Below, one piece after another: positions 22,431 through 36,125 of a DNA stretch of 64,000 nt; within the stretch, counting starts at the first letter, position 1; every line of letters starts with the position of its first letter. This DNA comes from Ypsolopha sequella. Lineage: Eukaryota; Arthropoda; Insecta; Lepidoptera; Ypsolophidae. A model generated the notes under the pieces. That model did not search any database and was not told the DNA's origin. It was given only the letters and a program-made list of their open reading frames with translations. Location: NCBI GenBank assembly GCA_934047225.1, contig OW203989.1:14049977-14113976 (forward strand), given 5' to 3'. The translations under genes were made by a program, and so were the position numbers.

Positions 22431-25043
22431 AAGACGACAAAAAGCAAGCCGCTAAAATGGTAGCGCCTGACGAACATTTCGGCTCCCCCTTAGTACGGTA
22501 CCATAATTTACATTATTTATTGTTTTACTAAAGTACCTATCTACCAACATGTGAAATAATTTGAATCTTTTATGTATTACCGTCTTTAAAATACAACTTT
22601 TACGAGGTTTTTTGTGTGGGGTATTTTTTTTAATATAGTTTTCTATTGTGATGATTTTATATACATATGTGATGGAGGTTCCTTATTAATATGTTCTGTG
22701 GATCAATTGGCAACTATGAATAATCATAATAGTTAAATGAATATTTTGTGTAATATTTCCGATGATAAAAAGAAATTCTCGAGAAATGTTCAATATTCCC
22801 AGTTATGAAGTATTTAAAATGGGAAAATTTCGGACGGGAAACCAGCTAATTGTGACGAAACCACTATATTTACATACGCACAGCGGTGCAGAGTTCCGTG
22901 TTAAATGGAAACCGTTAGTCTTATAGCCTTGTCACTTAACCTGTGAAAAACTCAAAAACTACCTTAAAGTCCTTAACATAATGAGGGAAAATAATTATAG
23001 GGTAGATTATTTAGGTATTTTTTACTACATAACAGCAGCAGACTTCCTGATATATTTTTTTCACATTCTAGCAAAAAGTACGAGTAATTCAAGCAACTGA
23101 TTCAACTTTTATAAAAAGTGATAAATTCGTATTTTTTTTTATTCTCGGTGGATGATGTGTTTTTTATTATTATGCATATGGCGAATAGTAGCAAATGATG
23201 TCTTGAGGCCAGGGTATTCAGAGAAATCTGTCCTATTTCAACGCTTTCATTTTACACAGTCTATCCTGCTCAGCGAAAGCGGGCTGCTCAAAAATCTGAT
23301 GATTTTAGGGTGTTTGTTATTTATTTATTATTTTGGAATTAGATGGATGTCTAAAACATAATATAACATAAATAAAATGATATTTATATCATAGTTTAGG
23401 CCTATATTTGCGATTTTTTTTAAATACAGGAATATTCAAGAAATCGTGTATTGAACGGAAGAGTAAAATATTTATTGTAGTGAGTCATTCAAAATTTAAA
23501 TTCTTGTTATTTAAAAATAAAACGAAAAAAATATACGACGTTTATCTGGAATAACACAAATAACCCTGCCTCAAAAATCATGCTTTTTAAAACCTGCAAA
23601 AATGATGTCTTAAAAAAACTTTATCTCTCTGCTACTACACCAAGTCTGACTGGGTTAAGGGGCTGCACTTGCTAAAATTCAGTCCTGCTCTAACGCGTAG
23701 CTCTCTATCCTGCTCTAATCAGATGCCGCGCACGCAAAACTTCAGTTATTTTGAAATCGTGGCTACATTATGGCATTAACCATAATTTCATTATGTAATA
23801 AAGGTGGTTTTTACTCGTTAGTATCTGCGTGTGTTGGTTTCGTTTCAATCGGTTTTGAAACATGGAAACTGAATCGCTTTTTACGTGAAACTCATGATTT
23901 TTTAAAAGTAATATAAGTAATAGAAGATTGAAAGTATGTTTATTTATAAAGTGTAATTAATAATTATTTTGAGTCAAAAAATACGCCATATTTTTTCAAA
24001 TTTTTACCACCTACATTGACGGAACTGAATCCAATACAAAACTGATGTTTAGCATTGTGGAGCCCCTTAAGAAGATGCTTTGTACGTGGGCAATAGGTTA
24101 TGAGATCATTTTAAATTTGCTATAGACCGAACCACCATAGTATGTACGTGTAAATACTTAAATTACCCTTTACAGAGTTTTTGTTTTCGCATTGATTTTA
24201 CATAAATAATGATCCCAAAAAGGCACCGATGAGCATATACAACCTCCGATATGCCATTTTTTCTTTGGGATCAGTGACGAAAGCGCCGGTAAATTACGTC
24301 ATGTTTTTTATAGACGACACTGGCCTCATAAATCTTTGTTTACGTTTTTAATTAAAACGTATTTTTTTGTTACCGCCAAACAATGTGGTCGTGTTTGTTG
24401 CTTTTAATCTTTGTAATTAACCCATTTTGTTTTTGAAAATTACTTTTCCTTTGTAACCTGCTCATATTTCATGATCAGATTATTCCGGTTTAATCCGGAA
24501 AATTCCGGTTTCTGCAATGAATAGTGGTCATTGAACCTTCGCTTTTAAGAGAAGACACTCGGGGGAAATCTGCGCACCCTCGACCGACCGTCTGATAGTG
24601 TTTGCTCTTTTGAGTGTTCTTCGGGATTGTGTTCCATCCAGGGCTTTAATGGCGCGGGGAGAGGACTCCTGCATCGTAGGGAGGTACAAAAAGTTGCTGG
24701 AAACATTATCTTTCCATAGTAGGTTTTAAGTACCATGGCGGTGTATGGTTCAAGGGTGACATTTCGCGTTGAGTCTCCACGCGAAAAGTCGTTGAGTCTC
24801 CACTTCATGGTATACCCAAAGTATGCCCGCGTTACGTCCATATTGGTAGGTACAAAAAGATATTGTATATGTCGTCGGCACATCGTAGAATTGGACATGT
24901 TATGATTTGCCCAGGCTCCGCTCCGCTACGCTCGGCTTCCCAAATGTATTTACATGTAAACCTAACACACTCCTCGCTCCGCTCGTCGTCGCACCTATTT
25001 ATGACCTTTGGTGAAAGATCTGCCCAATTCTACGTTCTGCCCA
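22431..25043. other. Intergenic, few recognisable features
   Basis: No gene is supported. About 23654-24070 has inverted ends TTAAGGGGCT / AGCCCCTTAA, a possible PIF/Harbinger-type MITE. A minus-strand open frame of 117 codons at 24545-24898 has no known motif and is left uncalled. Confidence 0.5.
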
Positions 25044-25412
25044 TCGCAGCCGGATTGTGAAATACCCGCCTTTTTCTAATTAATCGAAACAGAACAATTA
25101 AATTCAAAATTCACTCAAAAGTCATTCAACAAAACCTTATTACCTATGTATTGTGTATACATACTGCATTCGCAAAGTTTTCATTGGTTTCTGTAAATAA
25201 GAATTTCAAATTTTTTTCCAATTTCAATTCGAAAGTTTTGAAATTCTAATTTACGGACACCAGTGGAAACTTTGCAATAACAACATACACAATACATAAG
25301 TAATAAGGTTTTATTGAATAATTATTGGGTGAATTTTGAACTTAAGTGTTCTGTTTCGATTAATTAGAAAAAGGCAGGTATTTCACAATCCGGCTGCGAT
25401 ACCGCTCTTAAT
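25044..25412. repeat. MITE family A, nearly full copy
   Basis: Palindromic, with ends GCAGCCGGATTGTG and CACAATCCGGCTGC, right terminus CTCTTAA. The left outermost bases are lost. Confidence 0.8.
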
Positions 25413-25778
25413 GTGCTTAGTAGCTTAGAGTTGAATTGAGGCTAAACTAAAACTACAAACTTGATTACTTATTTCATCATTTTACTACGAAGGCAAAGGA
25501 CAAAGGGTTCAGCTTGCTCAGTTTTATGTACGGAACCCTGAAAATAACATCTGCCGTCTGAATAGTTTATAAAAACCTATAATATTATTGACCTTAACAA
25601 AAATAACTGAAACATTATTCGTCGTACATATGCAACGATATCTGAAACCTGTTTTAAATACATTAATCCTAAAGATCTTTTGTTCGTCAGTTATCTCTTG
25701 GCCTTAGTTCTGTACGGACCATTATTCGTAAAACCAGACGATACATGGGAAGACATTCTCTAATACCAAGAAATAGAG

Positions 25779-28700
25779 ATGAATTTTACTCGTGTTGTAG
25801 CAATAACTGGTTGTGATAGCGGGCTAGGATGGGCCCTAGCAGCTAGGTCAGCTAGGGAAGGTTTGGTGACTGTAGCTGGAATGTACAATGGAACTGAGAC
25901 CAAGGCTGCTTATGCCCTGAAGGAGCTCTGTGCCCATCCGTGTGACCTTGATGTGACGAAGCCGGAGAGTGTGGAGAAGTTTAAGAGTTTCGTGATGAAG
26001 CTTCTAAGTGAAAATAGTGGTTATCGTAAGTGTATTTTTTTATTACTTTTTAATTCTGCACCCCTAGTATTCCCTTAATGCACTACGGAAAAAAAATAGA
26101 TACTGTTAGAACTTGCTTATCTACTTCTGTAAATAATGTACTATTTTGATAGTATATTATTTTTGGAATCTTTTTTAAGGGATTTGTTAAACAGAATCGC
26201 GATTGGAGAAATTCGGCTCGATAGAAATATTTATTGAAATGAGGTCTTTTTCGACACCAATTCTCCTTGTTTGACAATTTAGAATGAAATATGGACTGCA
26301 ATTATATTTTATTATATGGGTTTTAACGGTATCAAAGTCCTGGTTAAACAACATTTTGATAGCAAATTTAGTACATTTTATATTAATAAAAAACCGACTT
26401 TTTGCTACTTTTCCACGAATCCGTCCCTCTCGCACTGAGGGTTTTTTCGCATATGGAGTAACAGGGACGCTAAAACTTTTACATATCGCCTTAAGGTGGG
26501 CCATCCTACTTAGCTGTCATATACTTAAATGCTTTAGGTGTTTGTAACGTCCTGATGTCTTTGATCTCAATGAAACTTTGCACATATCTTTATTTGTTTC
26601 CCTTTCCCCCACACTGCACTCCGGCCCATCTCTCATCAAGAGGTGCAAGACGGCAATATATTAAAAAAGCGCCGAATTTATGAAATGCGATGGTTTCAGG
26701 TAGAAACTGTTTTCCACGAAACTGTAACGGTTTATTTATGGAAGATTGTCTACAAAACTTAGTCTTCTTTACATGAACGACGTCTGTATTTCTCTCTTTT
26801 TTAATTCCAGTATAGATGAAAATTATACAACTTGCTAAACTTTGCGTAAAAAGGAGGCTATATTCACGATATCCTGATAGCTATAATGATGGTGTTTTAT
26901 TAAATTTTGCTTTTTGGGCTGTATAGAGACATAGTTAGATGTTGCTAGATAATACTTATGAAAAAAAAAGTGAAGAAAATCAGCTGTTGACTTCACAATC
27001 ACTTTTTACCTTTTGTATGCATCTTAAGTAAAATCCAAGTGTACAGGGGCCTCTTAAGGCTAGACGGTAACTTTTTACCGCGATTTCGTGTCCTAGCTCT
27101 TAACGTTTTATTGCTATCCTATTTAGCCTACATACTAAACTACTGCATTTTTCAAATGTTTATGAACTACCACGGGGTCAATTATGTATTCAAACTCTTT
27201 AAAAAATGTTGTTATTTGAGAAAATCTTTGTGGAAATGAGATGTTTTGGAGCACAAGATACAAGATTTCTTTTGTACTTTGTTGTATTTTTGAAACATGT
27301 TGATTACCCAAAATTTCAATACGGATAGGAAGTATAGGTTGGGCGATAAATAAAGTTATTTTAGTTTTTATTTGATTTTATGCATTAGCGTACATTTGAA
27401 ACGTCAATTATTTTTGTACGGCATCAAAATATGATCCTCTTCTATTAATGTCAACTTCAACTGCTCATGTACACTTTGCTGGCGCACCAAACAACACAGT
27501 AGATCAGAAAGTCAATGGGCAGCAGCTTTTCGATTCAATAAAGACCAGCACTATAAGCACCAACCCATGTACTTACAGAGCAGCTATATGCATTGCATAG
27601 GTACTTAGGAAACGTGTATGTCGACACTCATTTGCTATTAGATGGCTATTAGGCTACTGATAAGGATATTTTAATGTACAGTCAAGACTACGTGAAATTA
27701 TATACTTACATTACTACATTAGTCCCTATAGTGAAGGATATAGATAGGTACAAAGTCCAATGTGTATAGCTTGTGATCTTGGCTGTAGATACCCTAAGAA
27801 AATTACAAATATATGTATAGGTAGCACATCGTATTTCTTAAAAAATTTACAAATACTTTATCGTCAAGAAAAATGTTAAATTACCTAGGTAAATTCCCAT
27901 AAATGTACTTATGTATTTTTTTCTACCAGTTATGGAGTAACAGGGACGCTAAAACTTTTACATTAGTATTAAAGTTAAAGAGGCGTGCAGTGTACAGTGC
28001 TCCCAAAGTGATAATGCGCATACAAATCTTCGCCGCTGTTCGGCAAAGTTCGTATTTCCTTACACTTTCTATACCTACAATCAAAACGGTCACGTGGCAC
28101 GTCCGGTCGCTCGGCTATAGATTTGTACAGGATGTATGTGCCTCATATCACTCGTATCAGATGAAATCTGAAGACTCTTCTTAACAGTGACGGCTCCAGA
28201 AACACAGTAGGGGGACTAGGTATGACAGAAATAAATTTATATGTTTGAACACTTGGCGATTTATCCATCACAAGGAGATATAAATTAACATTATATCATT
28301 GCAGTATAGAAACGCAGAAAGAAAACTAAATCTGGATGTGAGGAGCTCTGAACCGGGATTCGAATCCGGGACCTCTCGCTTGCCGGGCGATTGCTCTAGA
28401 GCAATCTAGAGCTTTTTATTTATTTTATATTTACTTTTCTTTCTGCGTTTCTATACTGCAATGTTAATTTAACATGTAGGGGGGTCTGACTGTAGGTTTT
28501 ATCGAGCTTTTTTAGGAAATCATAGTAAGAACCGTATCCTTTACTTTTGAAATACGGATAGGTAAGTAAGTTTAAGATGGTAGTACAACATAAGTAGGAA
28601 ATTGTCATAATAAAATAGCTTTTTTATTTTTTTTATTTACGCTTTGTGTATATTTACACAAAAACATGAAACAGGACATTGATATATTTCACAGTGTACA

Positions 28701-31700
28701 AAGGCAGCATTTATTGCTGAATAGCAATATCTTTCAGGCAATCTTTGGATTAAAAAGAAGATTAAAAGAAAAATAAAGTATTAATGAAATGTGTAAGCCC
28801 TATAAATAGGATATATTTTGGGGGGGGCATAAGCCACAGCTCCTTCCCTGGATTCGCTACTGCTTCTTTTCCCTCGGGAAGCAGGGGCGAGAGTGGGTTG
28901 ACCCGTAACATAACTTCCGTTTTTGTTTCTCACTGAGAAAAAAACTATTCAAATGCGAGTAGAACTCATGCCCACAGGCTTCCGTTCCGCTATATGAAAT
29001 AAGATAGTAGACTTGGATAATTCGAACAAAAAATACTAACTTACAAAACGTTTCAAAGAAACTGCAAAATTAACTTAGGCAAGTACACAAGTATTGGAAA
29101 TTGATAGTTTTCGGATATAATCCTTCACTTGTTCCATAAGATCTCCTTTCGTACCAAATTTCGAGACTGTAGATTATCAGGAAGTATCCTAGTCAGTTTT
29201 TAGTATGAAAATATGCTTTTATAGGCTGTATTTATTTTTTGTTCTTATTTACCACTTGCTGAACGGTGAAGGAAAACATCGCAAGGAAATTTGCATGCCC
29301 TAGAAATATTTTGTGCCAGAAATACGCGATAGGGCTCACCACCCATCACGTTGGGACGTAATAATCGTCGGTGAAACGCGTGTGGACCGAGTGTAGGCTG
29401 TGACTTGCATTTCACAGTCCACACTCGGAACACCTCTGACATCCCCTCGGGGATTCATGTCGTGACGATATATTTTTATATATATTTATTTGAATATGAG
29501 GCTATACCTTAGTATTCGATTTTAATTTCAACTAGATACCCTAAGCCGTTCCTGAAAAAAGGGCCTAGGCAGAGAGAAAACAAAGTAATGCGGAACCCTA
29601 AAAATACAAATTTAATACTTTTCAGGCTTGTACGCAGTGGTGAACAATGCAGGCGTGATGACTATAGGAGACTTCGAATGGCAGACCCCACAGATGATTG
29701 AGAGCACCATAAATGTGAACTTGCTGGGGGCCATGAGAGTCATCTCTCTCTTTCTACCTGATTTGAGGAAAGCTGCGCTAGAGGTTAGAAAAGACATAGA
29801 CATATTTTTATTGGTAATATTCATATTAGGGGACATGACAGGGTAAACAAAATATTATTCTATTTAGTCCGTCATTTATATTATCAAAAAATATTGGACA
29901 CGTATTTTTTTCTTTTGTCAATCAAACAACAAATGACAGAGATAAAGCGCGTTAAAGTTTGGGAGTGGGGGCTGGTGGTGACGTCAAGGTAAAAAGTGTA
30001 CTTAGGCGTGACGTCACGCGGATCTTTAGGAGGCTATATCTTCATCATTTTTTGTTTAATTGACAAAAGAAGAAATACGTGTCCAATATTTTCTGATAAT
30101 CTAACTGACGGACTACTCAGACGTTTTTAGTCATCATGCCTATTAACACATTTACAGATTAATTATAATTAGAATATTATATATTATTAGAACAAATGAA
30201 AAATTAAAGTTATTATATTATACTTACAGACATATCAAACAACAAAAAGAAGATAAATTAAAAAGACTTGATTAGTAATAATTAATAAATAACACAAAGA
30301 AATTTTAAATCGTAAATGGAAATCGAATAATAATTATTCAAAGAATTCGTTATAACAATAAAACGACTTCTCGACTGGCCATGATTTTAATTTTGTTTTG
30401 AAAATGGACAAACTCTGAGCACTTTTGATATCATGTGGTAGATTATTATACACGTTAGTACCTTGTTGCAGTATCCAGGTGGGCTAGATCACCAAAATAT
30501 GCACATCTCATAAACACTTTATTGCACAGAAAATTCAAATAAAACACAGAATACAGAATAACAAAAGGCAAGTTCGGACTTATTCCTTGAAGAAATTTCT
30601 TCCACTCAACCGATGGTGTGGAGAAAGAATAAAAATTTACAAATGAAGTTATCATATTTGTGCAAAAACAAAAATAATCTTCTTCAAGCCTAATATTTTA
30701 ATATAATACACTACATACTAATACATACACAAATACATAAAGACATATACATATACTTTATTTGTATGTATGTATTTATGTATTTGTGTATGTATTAGTA
30801 TGTAGAGTCAGTCTAGTCAGAGACATGAAAGGTAATAATTTTTCAGGTTAAATCTAAAGGAGGACACAGAAGGAAGATTTCTGAGGGTTAATAGATATAT
30901 TGAGAATAGGTAATTAGATATATTCAGAATAATATTATTGTTCAGACCTAAATTTATGATTCAGACCTAACTTATGATTCAGATCAGTCCATTATGACCT
31001 AACTTATGATTCGACCTAAGAGTAAGCTGGCCAAAATTATTCTTACATTTTATTTTATTGTTCACCAAGACGAAATATCAACTATCTTCTAGGTATTCAT
31101 TACCTAAATATTAGGTGGTGGGTTGCGTGTGTATGTAGTTTATATATTTAATTATTACACTATGGAATCTAAGGAATTTTGCAAACCTACGCCTACCTTC
31201 GTAAAATTCCTTGACAAGTATGTTGTCGCTCTTGTGTTTTGTAACAATAAGCTTCCAGCGTCATCTGAAAATTACTCTTACTAATAACGATATTTTTCTT
31301 AAATGAGATGTTCATAAATTATGAAAAAAATATATAGTGTTACTTAAAGTACAAGAAATTTTTTTTTTCCTTAAAATTATTCTTGCGTTAAGGCTGTATG
31401 GATACCTCACTTCGCTTCGCATGATCAAGCTTTATACCAACAAACACTGCAACAATCACTTTGAAATAAATATATGGTAAAGTTGAGGACTAACGCTATG
31501 TCACCATTGTGGTGAAAACTTGATTCCATTAAATTTTCTTGATAGAAAAAAATTACAAAGCTACCTCCAAACCGTAAAATAAACCAACAGTACAAAAATA
31601 TTGTTCAAATTGTTTATTTCTATGTAACCACTAATGGTATTTGTATGGTTCTTGCACTAAAATACAAGGAAAATATTGCTTAGAAAAATCATGTTTGGAA

Positions 31701-34551
31701 ATTTTTTTTCCGTCCATCGTCGTTGAAAAATACAATTTTCCCCTATTCTGCGCTACCTGAAGACCCTGCGACGTCGTAATGCAGTGTGCGCTGATATGAA
31801 CGTTATTTCAATATAGTTTCATCATTTACGTATTTAATTTTTGGGTAAATGTTTATTGAGTATTTGATTAAGATTCTCACTGAAGGAAAACGCGATTGGA
31901 TGAAATTTTCTCGAAAGAACTTAATTTCATGATTTAGGTTTAATAAGCCGTATTTAAGAACTTTTATTATTAAGAACTATTAAGAAATCGCCAGAAGTAC
32001 CTTCATGAAAATGAATAAACTCTTCACTAATAAAGATATTAAACTCAAACTAAGATGGAGACTGGTCAAATGCTACGTATTGTCAGTACTTATGTATGGT
32101 GCCGAGGGATGGACTTTAAATAAAAACATTGAATCGAAATTGAATGCTTTTGAAATGTGGCTCTATAGACGCATGTTAAAGATTTCATGGAGAGATAGAA
32201 CAACAAACGAAGAAGTGCTTAACAGATTTAATAAAAGGCTTGAAGTATTAAAAACAATTAAGAGACGAAAAACAGCATATTTTGGTCACATTTATCGACA
32301 TGAAAAGTATAACATGTTGAAGAACATTTTAGAAGGGAAAATGGACGGAAAACGGGGAAGGGGGAGAAGGCGGATGACATGGAGTGATAACGTAAAAACT
32401 TGGACTAACATAAAAGACGCTGCCAGTCTCTGCAGACTGGCACAGAATAGAGAAGAGTTTCGTGTGGTGGTCGCCGACATCCGCTAGGATATGGCACCCC
32501 CAAGAAGAAGAAGAAGAACTTTTAGTCTAAACAACCTTAGGATGATGAATATTTTTACCAAAAAGCTGCAACTTCGTGTGACGTCACTTGAGAAATGGCT
32601 GTTTAGAAATGTATCCTTTGCTATCAAGATAAATGTATAATCAAATATCAAGATAAATGTTTCCGACTGATTTGACAGATGGATGACAGATGAGTAGACA
32701 GGCAGAGACAGACCACTTTTTTTATAAGCAATCACACATCACAATCATTATAATGTCTTAAATTCTCAAGTGACATCATATCGGACAATTCTTTAAAAAA
32801 TCATGAAAAAATAATGGTTAATTTATATAGCAAAATAACAAAAAAATATGTACTAAAATTTAGCATACCTTCGGAAAAAAAATTCAAAAATAAAATCTTT
32901 TAGAAATTAAGCTATGGGAATTGTCATTTTTTCAGTAGAGTTTTTAAAAAGGAACAATTTTTAAAAGTTCATTAAATGTAAATTAAAAAGAATTTGAAAA
33001 CGCAGGTTCTTAAATTTAGTCATTTATCTAGGTAGTTGGTTTAAAGCAAAATGTGTAAAAATTATGTAATGTGTTATTTGGGCGCTCGCAGTTCAGACTG
33101 CGAATTCAGATTGTGAAATTTCTTTACTGTCAATAAATTATTTTTATTTTTTACGTTTTATGTTTTTTATTCTTGAATTCCCAGGGTGCCGTCAAACCCC
33201 GCATAATAAACGTGGGGAGCCACTGCGGTCTCCAGCCACTGCCAGGGTTCGGACCCTACAGCGCGAGCAAAGCTGGCCTCCTGGCATTGACACGAACCTT
33301 GCGCTTGGAGAATCGTCCCCATGGTCTAAGTGCTGTTGCTTTCATACCAGGTAATAACTAATTTTTTTCATACTTTTGACCTCCATAAAAATACAAAAAA
33401 TATTATATAAAATACAAAAACAGTAGGTATTCTTCATAACTATTCCATTTTCTAAAAGTATGTCAAGTTTGATGGTGTGGTTTGGACATGTAGAGAGGAT
33501 GAATGAAAGTAGGGTGACGAAAGAAATTCATGGTGCGCAAGTGGAAGGTACAGCTCTACCAGGCCGCCCTAGAAGGACGTGTGCTGACCAAATTGGCAAC
33601 ATAAGGAAGAAGGGCGATGTCAAAAGTACTCGGAATAGAAGAGCTTGTTTGACAAGATTGATGGATGTGGAAGAGGCGAAAGAGGTGTATCAGGATCGTA
33701 GCAGATGGACATCTGTAGTCTCTGCCTACCCCTCTGGGAGACAGGCGTGAGTATAGTGAGTCAATACTTAAATGTGATCTGCATGAAATTATATAAATTT
33801 TCAAATTTGGAGTCAACGCTAATTTATTTAACATTTTTTTTTTCCATTGACAATATTTTTAAATGACACCATGAACTCAAAACGAAATATTAATTAAAAG
33901 ATAGGTAACGATTTGCTATGAAAGGTACCCAAAGCTGAAAGCGAGGTGCGGCTTGCACCGCTCCTCACAGCCTGCCGCCCCGGGCAATGGCCCTATTAGC
34001 CCTAGGATAAATACGCCACTGCTGTTTTCTCCTACTAATGATATGACCTCTTGATATGACATAGCATTAACTTTCTCCTTCACTTGATTAAAGTAGATGC
34101 ATGCGTCGAGGCCTTCCTCTTCCCCTTTCCTTCAGTGATATTTTTCAAGAAACGTCGAATCAAGTGTCCTATCATCTTCCTTATGTACTTACCTACTGCT
34201 TTGTTTTTAGGTGGATTCATCGGCGCCAGCAACCTAATGTCTTCTCAAGTGACCAGCACCAAAAAAATGCTAGACCGTCTAAACGACGAGCAGAAGTCAT
34301 TTTACGAAAAGAGAATCAGTTCTTTAGCCGACTACCTCACACCTGCAGCACACAACACAGACTTTGATAGCCTGAGAGATGAAAATATTATCGAAACGTT
34401 CATGAAAGCTCTTAACGGAGAGAACCCTAAAGAGCTGTATAAAGTTGAGTCATGGAGATACAAGCTCTATTACACGCTATTAAGGTTGCCATTGCCTGAG
34501 GGTTTGCGTTTGTGGATAATAAAGAGGTTTATCAATTTTCCTAATGTGTAA
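25779..34551 (+). CDS. Short-chain dehydrogenase/reductase, SDR9C-like, complete
   Basis: Exons 25779-26025, 29626-29783, 33185-33350 and 34211-34551 join in frame to 912 bases, 303 aa. The ATG is the first after an in-frame TAA. The Rossmann dinucleotide motif is TGCDSGLG (about residues 10-17), followed by CDLDVT (adenine-site Asp), NNAG, VNLLG (catalytic Asn), then Ser in NVGSHCG thirteen residues before Tyr of YSASK with its Lys: the full catalytic tetrad. The C-terminal part (about 110 residues, Lys/Leu-rich, WRYKLYYTLLRLP) resembles retinol, 17-beta-hydroxysteroid and D-beta-hydroxybutyrate dehydrogenases. The lack of Asp after the second beta strand does not settle cofactor choice. Family enzymes oxidise or reduce alcohol/ketone groups with NAD(P)(H), usually at ER or mitochondrial membranes; no signal or clear N-terminal membrane segment is present here. 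The substrate cannot be told. Confidence 0.92.
27677..27787. repeat. Small TIR element, TACAGT...ACTGTA-type family
   Basis: The interior AGGTACAAAGTCCAATGTGT is identical to the copy at 45051-45165, and the ends TACAGTCAAGACTAC / CTTGGCTGTA are inverted with mismatches. Confidence 0.65.
28282..28470. repeat. Inverted-repeat element carrying a tRNA-like SINE head
   Basis: Arms of about 36 bp (ATTGCAGTATAGAAACGCAG and complement) enclose a segment whose minus strand holds AGAGCAATCGCCC (A-box-like) and GGATTCGAATCCCGG (B-box-like). Confidence 0.6.
29235..29475 (+). repeat. SINE body/tail, family shared with 49993-50285
   Basis: Shared blocks are AGGGCTCACCACCCATCACG, GTAATAATCG and CCCTCGGGGATTCATGTCGTG. 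It lies about 150 bases upstream of SDR exon 2. The tRNA head is not clear in this copy. Confidence 0.75.
29865..30115. repeat. MITE, TAGTCCGTC termini
   Basis: Left TAGTCCGTCATTTATATTAT and right complement (GACGGACTA) form inverted repeats of about 60 bp with AATATTGGACACGTA inside. About 250 bp, non-coding, in SDR intron 2. Confidence 0.8.
30350..30475 (-). mobile_element. LINE reverse transcriptase C-terminal remnant
   Basis: The minus strand reads NVYNNLPHDIK then SIFKTKLKSW and stops near 30345; this wording is typical of the last residues of Jockey/CR1-type ORF2. Only about 40 codons remain. Confidence 0.6.
31618..31815 (-). repeat. Interspersed repeat family C, inverted copy
   Basis: Contains the reverse complement of the family blocks (GTATTTGTATGGTTCTTGCA and the GATATGAACGT end). 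A further 100 bases (31828-31930) match 1585-1690 inverted. Confidence 0.7.
31967..32515 (+). mobile_element. RTE-type LINE 3' fragment with target duplication
   Basis: An open frame at 32005-32487 encodes 160 residues of the C-terminus of an endonuclease/reverse transcriptase (LSVLMYGAEGWTL, FEMWLYRRMLKISW, YFGHIYRHEKY), ending in a (GAA)n tail. GAACTTTTA occurs on both sides (31958-31966 and 32516-32524), extendable to 11 bp. The surrounding repeat (family F) continues on both sides. Confidence 0.85.
32525..32830 (-). repeat. Repeat family F, part interrupted by the RTE insertion
   Basis: Matches the reverse complement of 3573-3835 and resembles 35952-36125. The missing end of the repeat is found on the far side of the RTE insertion (about 31930-31966). 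Confidence 0.75.
33453..33760 (+). mobile_element. RTE/BovB-like C-terminal fragment
   Basis: The + frame reads WFGHVERMNESRVTKEI, then GRPRRT, KSTRNRRACLTR and ends SAYPSGRQA, standard phrases of the C-terminus of RTE-type LINE polyproteins. It lies in SDR intron 3, about 100 bases after exon 3, and is 5' truncated. Confidence 0.8.
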
Positions 34552-35224
34552 TTTGTGTATTTTTATTTAAATCCAACGATTAGTGTATAAGTGGTAAGTA
34601 ATGCTAGAAAAATGGATAAAACTAGGTTTACCCGTAAGTATACACCTAATGATAGGTGTTGCGTAATTTTTGTCTCAATATATTAGGTGAATTAGTAGAT
34701 GTACATAATTATTTAAAATTATAAGATTTCCGTGAAATTTTGTTTGAGTAACTATAGGTTAAGCCAACCTGAAGTGATATAGCCGATTACAGAGATTTTA
34801 TGCAATACACGCTAAGCTCCGTTATTATGTCAAACAATTTAAGATATCAAAAAATGTGTAGAAAATGTTATAACCTAAGATTGATATTTCAGAACTTTCC
34901 CGCAAAGTTTACTGTGTAATGGTACCTATTTTTTTAAATCTCATTTATTTTTAACCCTAACGTAACATTTATAAGACTGTTAAGGTAAGTAAAATTTTCA
35001 CTATCTTGGAAAAAAAAAAAATTCCTATTAACAAACATGTAAGCGATTCTTATAGGGAAGCATTTCAAATTTGGATATGGCACGGAAAACTTAACGTGGG
35101 TAGTGTATATGATGAAATGTTTGAAAGCAGAAAAATCTTGAAATCACGCTTAAAATGGTGACAGAATCATGCTGCGCAAATTAAAATGAATATTATAGAT
35201 ATCTCATAATTATAAGAACGATTT
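34552..35224. other. SDR 3' UTR and intergenic
   Basis: AT-rich. No canonical AATAAA was found close to the stop codon. No other feature is seen. Confidence 0.5.
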
Positions 35225-35830
35225 CCATAACTTTTGGAAAGCAAAATTTAAAGTCTGGTCTTCCCGTTAATGTTGACGGCATTGCAGACCATAAAGGTAT
35301 AGCCAAAGCGTTCAAGGATCAGTTTATAGTTAAGTCAGCGATTAAAAATATGTCGAGGGACAAATCCCCAGGTCACACAGGTCTCAGCATGAGTACCTCC
35401 TATATGCTGGGACACACCTACCAAGAGCACTAGCTATGCCGTTCACATTTTGTCTAGATCACACATATCTACCTGACGATTTGATGAAGACTGTAGTGGT
35501 GCCGATTGTGAAAAATAAAACGGGTGACGCGTCGAACAAAACTTATTGCCTGGTGCCCATATCACACGCAAGAGTTATGTCGAAGGTCTTGGACAGATTT
35601 TCATTTAAACTAGTATCTTCACATTCCATGACAATTGATTCGGTTTTAGACCTGGCTTGTCAACTAAAATGGTTATTTTATGTTTGAAGGAAACTGTCAA
35701 ATATTATTGCTTGTTTTCTTGATCTGTCCAAGGCTTTCAATCTGGTCAACTACGACATTTTGTGGGAACAATTTGTGGGAATTTTCCATGTGATATAACA
35801 TTCATTTTTAGGTATTGTCATAACAACCAA
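35225..35830 (+). mobile_element. Degenerate LINE reverse transcriptase fragment
   Basis: Broken frames give PFTFCLDHTYLPDDLMKTVV, PIVKNKTGD, then CFLDLSKAFNLVNYD, the finger and palm motifs before the catalytic Asp pair of a non-LTR reverse transcriptase. Several stops and frame shifts are present, so it is dead. Confidence 0.8.
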
Positions 35831-35951
35831 GTTAATATTGTTAATCGGGTGGGCAACATTGAATAGGGATGCAACAATTTAAAATTTACACCTAAAAATG
35901 ACAATTCGCATAGATTAAAATATGTTAAGGTGTGTTAATTCGAAAACCATT

Positions 35952-36125
35952 TCGAGATTTAGGTTTAATAAGCCGTATTTTAGAACTTTTGTTCTGAAAA
36001 ACCTCATGATGATGAATATTTTTATGAAAAAGCTTGCAACTTTCATTTGACCTTCGTGTGACGTCACTTGACTGAAGGCTGTATAGAAATGTGTCGCTTG
36101 CCATCAAGTTAAAAAATATTACTGT
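35952..36125 (-). repeat. Repeat family F copy
   Basis: Contains AGGTTTAATAAGCCGTATTT, ATGATGAATATTTTTA and GTGTGACGTCACTTGA in the same order as around the RTE insertion at 31967. Confidence 0.75.

Larger units (their letters stand above)
26026..29234. other. SDR intron 1, mostly unrecognised with small elements
   Basis: Contains a repeat copy at about 26350-26490 (shared with 1333-1465), a TA-flanked MITE (27677-27787) and an inverted-repeat element with a tRNA-like SINE head (28282-28470). The rest shows nothing supportable. Confidence 0.6.

Noticed and set aside
24545..24898. 117-codon minus-strand frame
   Set aside because: No known domain and no spliced context; could be a transposon scrap but cannot be supported.
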